From the NCBI GenBank assembly GCA_964396415.1, contig CAYNFM010000164.1, positions 1-5,544 of the forward strand: a stretch of 5,544 nt of DNA, in the 5' to 3' direction. Under the pieces are notes generated by a model. That model worked only from the letters and a program-made list of their open reading frames with translations. It did no database searches and had not been told where the DNA came from. Made by a program: the position numbers and the translations under genes. Numbering within the stretch: the stretch's first letter is position 1; each line of letters starts with the position of its first letter. This DNA is from UBA1306 sp964396415 (lineage in GTDB: Bacteria; Spirochaetota; Spirochaetia; Treponematales; Rectinemataceae). Positions 1-4,231 of the stretch are shown here, in pieces.

Positions 1-2
1 CC

Positions 3-623
3 AAGGCCTTCACCAGCCAGCTCGCCGCCTTCTACCTCTTCACCCTCCACATGGCCCGGATGCGCGACATGTCCCGCGCCGCGGGCGAGCGCTTCCTGGC
101 GGCCCTGGCCTTGGTGCCCGAAAAGGTCGCGGCCGTCCTCGAGCTGCGCGACCGGATACAGGCCATCGCGAAGAAATACTCGCATCGACGCGACTTCCTC
201 TTCCTCGGCCGGGGTCTCCTCTATCCGATCGCCCTCGAGGGCGCCCTCAAGCTCAAGGAGATTTCCTATATCCACGCCGAGGGCTACCCGGCCGGGGAGA
301 TCAAGCACGGACCCATCGCCCTCGTCTGCCCCGAGGTGCCGACGGTCTTCCTCGTGCCCGACGACGGCCTGCGCGAGAAGGTGATCTCCAACATCCGGGA
401 AGTGAAAGCTCGCGGCGGCCAAGCCATCGCCGTCGGCGTCGAGGGCGACGCGGAGCTCGAAGCCATCGTCGACGATTTCATACCCGTGCCCCAAATGGAC
501 GGCAGCTTCTATCCCTTCACGATGGTCGTGCCCCTCCAGCTTTTCGCCTACTTCTGCGCGCTGGATCTCGGGCGAGACGTCGACCAACCCCGAAACCTCG
601 CCAAATCGGTCACCGTGGAATGA
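3..623 (+). CDS. glmS: Glutamine--fructose-6-phosphate aminotransferase (isomerizing), C-terminal part
   Basis: This is the C-terminal 206 residues of GlmS, which makes glucosamine-6-phosphate from fructose-6-phosphate and glutamine, the entry step to peptidoglycan and LPS amino sugars in the cytoplasm. The reading frame is open from base 3 (KAFTSQLAAFYLF), so the gene starts upstream and the Met at 51 is internal. What remains is the end of the first and all of the second SIS (sugar isomerase) subdomain. The family signatures KLKEISYIHAE and GEIKHGPIAL and the tail PRNLAKSVTVE are all present. The codons for Glu (258-260), His (306-308) and Lys (603-605) correspond to E. coli Glu488, His504 and Lys603, with identical spacing of 16 and 99 residues, so the isomerase site looks intact. 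The glutaminase domain lies outside the window. The next gene follows after 7 bp. Identification is very secure because the C-terminal tail is specific to GlmS among SIS proteins. Confidence 0.97.
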   Translation, partial: KAFTSQLAAFYLFTLHMARMRDMSRAAGERFLAALALVPEKVAAVLELRDRIQAIAKKYSHRRDFLFLGRGLLYPIALEGALKLKEISYIHAEGYPAGEIKHGPIALVCPEVPTVFLVPDDGLREKVISNIREVKARGGQAIAVGVEGDAELEAIVDDFIPVPQMDGSFYPFTMVVPLQLFAYFCALDLGRDVDQPRNLAKSVTVE

Positions 624-630
624 GAGGGAT

Positions 631-1167
631 ATGAGGCGAGCGGCGGCGGCGATCGCCTCGGCCTTCGCCCTCCTCCTCCTCGCGACGCCTCTTTCGCCTC
701 AGGCGGCTTCCGCCGGGACCGCGTCCCCTCGGCGGGAAATCCTGGTCCGGGGCGCCGACCCGGTCAAAGGTCTTCCATTCTTCCATCCCAACGCGCTCTC
801 GGCCTTGGTCGGCCTATACCTTCCCGAAAGCGCGGCTGCGGGATCTTCGCCGATCGGCGACTCGGCCCGCGCGCTCTCGGCCGGGCCCGGGGAGGGCATC
901 ACCGTCTGGTATACGAGCGAGGCTTTAGTCCTCGAAGGCGCGTGGAAGAGAACGGACATGGGCGGGCCCGAGGCCTATCTTCTCGCCGGCCCCCGAGGTC
1001 CCGTCATCATCCTGCGTCTGCCGAGCTATTACCTATTCTTCGAGCTGCCCTCCGACGACTCGGACGGACGGGCCTTCGTCCGGGCCTTCGATCGGAAGTT
1101 CTCGGCCTTCTTCGCGAACGCCGCCACTCCGGCAGAGCTGTCCTTCCCGGCATTCGTGGATTACTGA
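631..1167 (+). CDS. Secreted or periplasmic protein of unknown function
   Basis: A 178-residue protein that I do not recognise. It begins with a convincing Sec signal peptide: two Arg after the Met, a hydrophobic stretch at residues 4-19 rich in Ala and Leu, and an ASA signal-peptidase I site at 26-28, predicting cleavage before Gly29. There is no lipobox Cys, and in fact no Cys at all, so it should be a soluble exported protein of about 150 residues rather than a lipoprotein. The mature part has short beta-like hydrophobic stretches (GPVIILRLPSYYLFFELP, about 125-142) and an aromatic-rich end (FDRKFSAFFANA, then FVDY). The ATG lies 7 bp after the glmS stop, with a purine-rich GAGGG at 626-628 unusually close to it, so it probably relies on glmS readthrough or coupling. 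It ends inside the tail of the convergent membrane gene. Codon use matches its neighbours, with strong G/C at third positions, which supports it being real. No function is proposed. Confidence 0.8.
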   Translation: MRRAAAAIASAFALLLLATPLSPQAASAGTASPRREILVRGADPVKGLPFFHPNALSALVGLYLPESAAAGSSPIGDSARALSAGPGEGITVWYTSEALVLEGAWKRTDMGGPEAYLLAGPRGPVIILRLPSYYLFFELPSDDSDGRAFVRAFDRKFSAFFANAATPAELSFPAFVDY

Positions 1168-2468
1168 ATCGGCCTAGGCGCGTTATTCCCCATAGCGGAT
1201 TCCTGAACGGCGCGCTCGTTGGCTTTCCGGAGTCTCTCGGACAGGAGCTCGGCGAGCCTGAGCGAGGCTCCGCCGTCGGATTTGAGGTAAAGCTCGAAGA
1301 CCTCCGGAGGGATGACGAGGACCTGGCTATCGATATCCGCGCGGGCGGTCGCGCTGCGCGCCTCGCCCTGGATGAGGGCCATCTCCCCGAATATCTCTCC
1401 CGGCTCGATGGTGGCCAGCCTGACCTCGCCTTCCTGCGAGAGCGTGAATATTCCGATGGCGCCCCGATGCACGAAGTAGGCCTCGCGGCCGCCTTCGCCC
1501 GCCGAGAACACTTTCTCTCCGGCCGCGAAGGACCTCCCGAACAGGTCGAAGAGCCTCCACGGTTCCCCGAAGAGGAACCGCTCGATCCGCGACGGCGATC
1601 GCGACCGCAGGGTGCGCTGGAAGCGGGCGAAGAGGAGGGAATCGAGGTGCCCCTCGACGTAGACGAGCTCGGCGAAGCCGAAGAATAGGCAGAAGAAGCA
1701 ATAGACGTTCGCGAGGAGGACGATGAGGTTTCCGAAGACTCCGTAGAGAAGATCGTAGCGGGCGCTGCTCATGAAGAGGCCGAGGACGCCGGCGAAGGCG
1801 ATGGTCGAGAGGACGCACAGCAGCGCCGCGGCGAATGCCGTTGCCCTGGGGGGCCGCTCGATCGGCGCGAGGCGATAGTTCAGGTATACGAAGGCGAGGA
1901 GCACCGCCGGAGGCAGGGCTCGGGCGGCGAAACGCATAGTGTCGCTCAGGAATAGCCCGGCGCCGGACCCGGGCGCCTCCGCGAGGAAGCGCGTAATTTC
2001 CGATGCGGCGAGGATGGCGACGACGGCGAGGAGGGCCACCAGCTCGATCGCGAAGCCCAGGAGGCTATCCCGCACCAGGCCGCCTTTCGCGGTCGAGGCC
2101 CAGACTACCCGAAGGCCGCGTTGGATCGTAACGATGAGGAGGCGGGCCGAGTAGAGGAGGCTCAAGGCGCCGATCGAGGCCGCGAGAAGCCCGAGCGACC
2201 TGCCGAAGAAGGCCTTGATCGCGCTTCTGGCGGCCATAGCCCCGAGAAAGGAGGCTACGGTGCGCTCGGCTTCCGCGATGACCATCGGCCTGGCTCGCAT
2301 TAGGGCCGATGCGAGACCGAGGGCGAGGAGGAGGGCCGGCATGGCCGATAGGAGGAAGGCATAGGCTCCGGCCGCCGCATGATTGGCGAGCTGATGCTCT
2401 CCGAAGCGCTCGAATGAAAAGACCGCGCGCTGGGCGAAGCCCGTCGCGGTCCGCTTAAACCACTTCAT
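1161..2468 (-). CDS. YihY/BrkB-family membrane protein fused to a cyclic-nucleotide-binding domain
   Basis: A 435-residue two-part protein. Residues 1-280 are a YihY/BrkB-type integral membrane domain with about six hydrophobic segments (near 35-56, 92-112, 136-157, 183-197, 208-232 and 245-270). It starts with the typical MKWFKR...FERFGEHQL region and includes the late YDLLYGVFGNLIVLL segment. Residues 305-417 are a cytoplasmic cNMP-binding (CRP-like) beta-roll, with the phosphate-binding cassette FGEMALIQGEARSATARA at 360-377. Glu362, Arg371 and Ser372 match the residues that bind the cyclic phosphate and ribose in CRP, so ligand binding looks possible. No DNA-binding helix-turn-helix follows. 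The family's biochemical role is poorly settled (envelope integrity or export has been proposed; it is not RNase BN). The frame stays open far upstream, but residues before MKWFKR read antisense to the oxidoreductase gene and have no family likeness. The ATG at 2466-2468 is preferred on homology although it lacks a Shine-Dalgarno sequence; a TTG at 2502-2504 is the alternative. The 3' end overlaps the convergent gene by 7 bp. Confidence 0.9.
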   Translation of the reverse strand: MKWFKRTATGFAQRAVFSFERFGEHQLANHAAAGAYAFLLSAMPALLLALGLASALMRARPMVIAEAERTVASFLGAMAARSAIKAFFGRSLGLLAASIGALSLLYSARLLIVTIQRGLRVVWASTAKGGLVRDSLLGFAIELVALLAVVAILAASEITRFLAEAPGSGAGLFLSDTMRFAARALPPAVLLAFVYLNYRLAPIERPPRATAFAAALLCVLSTIAFAGVLGLFMSSARYDLLYGVFGNLIVLLANVYCFFCLFFGFAELVYVEGHLDSLLFARFQRTLRSRSPSRIERFLFGEPWRLFDLFGRSFAAGEKVFSAGEGGREAYFVHRGAIGIFTLSQEGEVRLATIEPGEIFGEMALIQGEARSATARADIDSQVLVIPPEVFELYLKSDGGASLRLAELLSERLRKANERAVQESAMGNNAPRPIQ

Positions 2469-2480
2469 AGGTGGTACTGT

Positions 2481-2501
2481 CGCGTAAAGGTGGCTTACGC
2501 G
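2481..2501. repeat. Perfect inverted repeat CGCGTAA / TTACGCG, candidate operator
   Basis: Arms of 7 bp (2481-2487 and 2495-2501) are exact reverse complements around a 7-bp spacer, giving a 21-bp site with half-site centres 14 bp apart. It sits 13-33 bp upstream of the ATG of the minus-strand membrane gene. The arms contain TAA/TTA, so the match is not just a result of GC richness. There is no T tract after it on either strand, so a terminator is unlikely. A dimeric repressor or activator site is the simplest reading, but the protein is unknown. Confidence 0.5.
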
Positions 2502-2514
2502 CAAGGACTCGTCG

Positions 2515-2520
2515 CTCCTT
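2515..2520 (-). promoter_or_regulatory. Possible ribosome binding site for an alternative TTG start
   Basis: On the minus strand this reads AAGGAG and ends 10 nt before an in-frame TTG (2502-2504) that would add 12 residues to the YihY-cNMP protein. The ATG at 2466-2468 itself is preceded by CAGTACCACCT, which has no Shine-Dalgarno. Spacing of 10 nt is acceptable. The extra residues have no recognisable family match, so the ATG is still kept as first choice. The site could equally be a chance match in the divergent promoter region. Confidence 0.35.
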
Positions 2521-2551
2521 CGCGCCTTCCTGCGACATGAACCGGCGCGAA
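2519..2551. repeat. Inverted repeat TTCGCGCC / GGCGCGAA
   Basis: Arms of 8 bp (2519-2526 and 2544-2551) are exact reverse complements, separated by 17 bp, in the middle of the divergent region. The arms are mostly G and C, so chance is more likely here than for the 2481-2501 repeat. It could be a second regulator site or an RNA hairpin in a leader. No poly-T follows, so it is not called a terminator. Confidence 0.3.
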
Positions 2552-2601
2552 TGGAAACGGGCCTACTTTCCCCGCGCCGTCGTCGGCGGCATACTGCCTC
2601 G

Positions 2602-2607
2602 AAGGAG
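2602..2607 (+). promoter_or_regulatory. Ribosome binding site of the Gfo/Idh/MocA gene
   Basis: AAGGAG lies 5 nt before the ATG at 2613. It fixes that start and rules against the longer overlapping frame that opens at 2471. Confidence 0.85.
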
Positions 2608-2612
2608 CAGCC

Positions 2613-3578
2613 ATGAAACTCGGATTCGGCATCATAGGCCTCGGCGGCATCGCCGAGCGCTTCGCGAAGGTGCTCGGTACCGCGGAAGGAGCCGAGCTGG
2701 TCGCGGTCGCCTCCCGCGACAGGGACAGGGCCGAAGCCTTCGCCCGGAAATTCGGCGCGAGGAAGGTCTGCGACGGCTACCTCGACCTCATAGGAGATCC
2801 GGCCGTCGACGCGGTCTACATCGCCCTCACCCACAATTTCCACTACGATTTCGCGAAGCTCTGCCTGGAGAAGGGCAAGGCCGTCCTCTGCGAGAAGCCC
2901 CTGGCCCTCACGCGAAAGGAAGCCGAAAGCCTCGCCGAGCTCTCGCGGCGCAGGAAGGTCCTCCTCATGGAAGCGATGTGGACGCGATGCATTCCCGCCT
3001 TCCGCAAGGCCAGGCAATGGGTCGAAGAGGGAAGGATAGGAAAAGCGAAGCTGGTCGAGGCCGCGTTTTGCTTCAAGGCGCCTTACGATCCGGAAGGCAG
3101 GCTGTTCGACCCGAAGCTCGCGGGCGGAGGGCTCTACGACGCGGGCGTCTATCCCATAGAGTTCGCGACCGGGATCCTGGGCGAGGCTCCGTCGACGATC
3201 GTCGGGGCGGCCGGCGTCGGGAAGACCGGCGTCGACGAATACGCGGCCGTCAGCCTGGGCTTCCCGTCCGGCGCGGTCGCGAGCCTCGCCTGCGGGATCG
3301 TCGCCGCGGCGCCGCAGGAGGCGCGCGTCTACGGGACCGACGGATCCATCGCCGTCCACGACTTCCTCGGCCCACGCGTCTGCGAGCTTTTCGGGCCCGA
3401 TGGAAAGCGCGTCGAGGCCTTCGAAGAGGATTTCGCCGACGGCTTCATTTACGAGATCGAGCATTTCGCCGGGCTCTACCGCGCGGGCAAGATCGAAAGC
3501 GGCTTCATCCCCCTCGCCGACACCATAGTCTGCGCGGGCGTCTTCGATGCCTTGATGAGCCAATGGGGCCTGCGTTGA
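2613..3578 (+). CDS. Gfo/Idh/MocA-family NAD(P)-dependent oxidoreductase, dihydrodiol/D-xylose dehydrogenase-like
   Basis: A complete 321-residue cytoplasmic dehydrogenase. Residues 1-120 form the Rossmann NAD(P) domain: the beta strand GFGIIGLGGIAE at 4-15 with the glycine-rich turn, then VASRDRDRAEAFARKFGA, where Arg after the second strand may favour NADP. The family's CEKPLAL motif at 93-99 has the catalytic Lys95. Residues from about 125 on are the alpha/beta substrate domain with GGGLYDAGVYPIEFA at 171-185. Asp176 and Tyr180 occupy the positions where many relatives have Asp and His; Lys plus Tyr is the arrangement of dimeric dihydrodiol dehydrogenases, and MEAMWTRCIPAF at 119-130 also resembles that subgroup and NADP-dependent D-xylose dehydrogenases. 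The likely reaction is oxidation or reduction of a sugar or diol, with substrate unresolved. It has a strong ribosome site, is divergent from the membrane gene, and is followed by an 87-bp gap with a separate promoter, so it is probably a single-gene unit. No obvious terminator follows it. Confidence 0.93.
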   Translation: MKLGFGIIGLGGIAERFAKVLGTAEGAELVAVASRDRDRAEAFARKFGARKVCDGYLDLIGDPAVDAVYIALTHNFHYDFAKLCLEKGKAVLCEKPLALTRKEAESLAELSRRRKVLLMEAMWTRCIPAFRKARQWVEEGRIGKAKLVEAAFCFKAPYDPEGRLFDPKLAGGGLYDAGVYPIEFATGILGEAPSTIVGAAGVGKTGVDEYAAVSLGFPSGAVASLACGIVAAAPQEARVYGTDGSIAVHDFLGPRVCELFGPDGKRVEAFEEDFADGFIYEIEHFAGLYRAGKIESGFIPLADTIVCAGVFDALMSQWGLR

Positions 3579-3604
3579 CCCGAGATTCCTGTTGACCGCA
3601 GGTC
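3569..3604. repeat. Repeated TTGACC and nested palindromes around the regulator promoter
   Basis: TTGACC occurs at 3575-3580 and again at 3592-3597, 17 bp apart, each preceded by CCTG (3569-3572 and 3588-3591). The second copy is part of a small palindrome, GACC-GCA-GGTC (3594-3604), and CCTGCG at 3569-3574 is matched by CGCAGG at 3597-3602. The cluster begins in the last codons of the oxidoreductase gene and covers the -35 box of the promoter for the XRE-cupin gene, which is where an autoregulatory operator would be expected. That role is inferred. Confidence 0.4.
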
Positions 3605-3620
3605 GGCGAGCTTCTATTAT
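3592..3620 (+). promoter_or_regulatory. Sigma-70-type promoter for the XRE-cupin / acyl-CoA synthetase operon
   Basis: A -35 box TTGACC (3592-3597, 5 of 6 to consensus) and a -10 box TATTAT (3615-3620, 5 of 6) are separated by the ideal 17 bp. The -10 lies in a short AT-rich patch that stands out from the GC-rich surroundings. Transcription would start near 3626-3628, giving a leader of about 40 nt with a strong ribosome site before the ATG at 3666. Confidence 0.75.
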
Positions 3621-3653
3621 TCGCTACTCAGGAACCAAAGCCGCCGAATCGGG

Positions 3654-3660
3654 AAGGAGG
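3654..3660 (+). promoter_or_regulatory. Ribosome binding site of the XRE-cupin regulator
   Basis: AAGGAGG, a 7-base Shine-Dalgarno match, ends 5 nt before the ATG at 3666 and fixes the start. Confidence 0.85.
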
Positions 3661-3665
3661 GCCCA

Positions 3666-4220
3666 ATGCCGGGTCAGGTTGCGCAGATAGCCGAGCGGAT
3701 CAAGGAGCTCAGGGAGATCGCCGGGATCTCGCTCGAGAGTCTCGCGAAGGGGATTCGCGTATCGTCGGATACCTACCGAGGCTACGAGTCGGGCGAGGTC
3801 GATATCCCCGTCGGCGTGCTCTACGAGGTAGCCGGCTATTTCAAGATAGACCTTACGGAGATCCTTACCGGCGAGGCGCCGAGGCTGCACAAGTACTGCC
3901 TGGTCCGCAAGGACAGGGGCGTCGAGGTGGAACGGCGCAGTCCCTATCGCTATCGGAGCCTCGCCTACAATTTCCTGCACAAGAAGGCGGAGCCCTTCCT
4001 CGTTACGGTGGAGCCGGGCCACGCGGAGGATAAAGTCTCTCTCAATTCCCATCCGGGCCAGGAGTTCAATTATGTCCTCGAAGGCAGGCTGATGCTCGTG
4101 ATCGACGGAACCGAGCTCATCCTGGAAGAGGGCGATTCGATATTGTTCGATTCGGGAGCCGACCACGGGATGAAGGCCCAAGGCGGCGGGCGGGCCCGTT
4201 TTCTCGCGATCATCCTATAA
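3666..4220 (+). CDS. XRE-family transcriptional regulator with C-terminal cupin sensor domain
   Basis: A 184-residue two-domain regulator. Residues 7-68 are a Cro/C1-type helix-turn-helix: IAERIKELREIAGISLESLAKGI, then the recognition-helix region VSSDTYRGYESGEVDIPVGVLYEVAGYF. Residues 110-182 are a cupin_2 beta barrel: SHPGQEFNYVLEGRLMLVID, then LEEGDSILFDSGADHGMKA. His129, Glu133 and His167 sit at usual metal-ligand positions, but the classical HxH has only its first His, so metal binding is uncertain. Relatives include PuuR-like regulators, in which the cupin senses a small molecule. It is cytoplasmic and presumably dimeric. A strong promoter and ribosome site precede it, and an acyl-CoA synthetase starts 11 bp after its stop, so the two are very probably one operon and the ligand may be the acid substrate or the acyl-CoA product. 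Autoregulation is likely for this family but not shown. The ligand is unknown. Confidence 0.92.
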   Translation: MPGQVAQIAERIKELREIAGISLESLAKGIRVSSDTYRGYESGEVDIPVGVLYEVAGYFKIDLTEILTGEAPRLHKYCLVRKDRGVEVERRSPYRYRSLAYNFLHKKAEPFLVTVEPGHAEDKVSLNSHPGQEFNYVLEGRLMLVIDGTELILEEGDSILFDSGADHGMKAQGGGRARFLAIIL

Positions 4221-4223
4221 GGG
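4219..4223 (+). promoter_or_regulatory. Ribosome binding site of the acyl-CoA synthetase
   Basis: AAGGG overlaps the last bases of the regulator's TAA stop and ends 8 nt before the ATG at 4232. It is a moderate Shine-Dalgarno, and its overlap with the upstream stop suggests translational coupling of the two genes. Confidence 0.55.
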
Positions 4224-4231
4224 CGTATAGT

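Larger units (their letters stand above)
2469..2612. promoter_or_regulatory. Divergent intergenic region with presumed promoters for both flanking genes
   Basis: These 144 bp separate the minus-strand YihY-cNMP gene from the plus-strand oxidoreductase gene, so promoters for both must lie here or in the adjacent gene ends. I see no strong sigma-70 pair. The best rightward guess is CATACT (2590-2595) with a poor -35, which would leave almost no leader, and leftward matches are no better. The region holds two perfect inverted repeats (2481-2501 and 2519-2551) and a GGTGG motif repeated at 2471-2475 region and 2489-2493, which suggests regulator binding rather than simple constitutive promoters. 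No RNA gene or small ORF is evident. Confidence 0.5.

Noticed and set aside
631..1167. Lipoprotein reading of the secreted protein
   Set aside because: There is no Cys anywhere in the protein, so no lipobox is possible; the ASA site at 26-28 points to signal peptidase I.
942..1688. 248-codon plus-strand frame spanning the convergent junction
   Set aside because: It is out of frame with the secreted protein and antisense to the cNMP domain, and it is rich in Arg, Glu and Pro without a recognisable motif. It is a codon-bias shadow.
2590..2595. CATACT as a -10 box for the oxidoreductase gene
   Set aside because: Only 4 of 6 to consensus, with no acceptable -35 at 16-18 bp, and it would place the start of transcription at the ribosome site. 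Not listed as a promoter.
2469..3563. Upstream 365-codon extension of the minus-strand YihY-cNMP frame
   Set aside because: It reads antisense to the well-supported oxidoreductase gene, has a charged low-complexity composition typical of GC-rich shadow frames, and shares nothing with the YihY family, whose normal N-terminus starts at MKWFKR.
2471..3595. 374-codon plus-strand frame overlapping the oxidoreductase in another frame
   Set aside because: The product is Arg/Pro/Gly-rich with no domain and no ribosome site, whereas the 2613-3578 frame has full Gfo/Idh/MocA motifs and an AAGGAG.
3579..3612. Rho-independent terminator after the oxidoreductase gene
   Set aside because: Short palindromes exist here, but no GC-rich stem is followed by a run of T, and they overlap the downstream promoter, so an operator role fits better.
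3624..4181. 185-codon minus-strand frame under the XRE-cupin gene
   Set aside because: The plus-strand frame has clear HTH and cupin domains, a promoter and a ribosome site. The minus frame covers the promoter -10 edge and has no motif.
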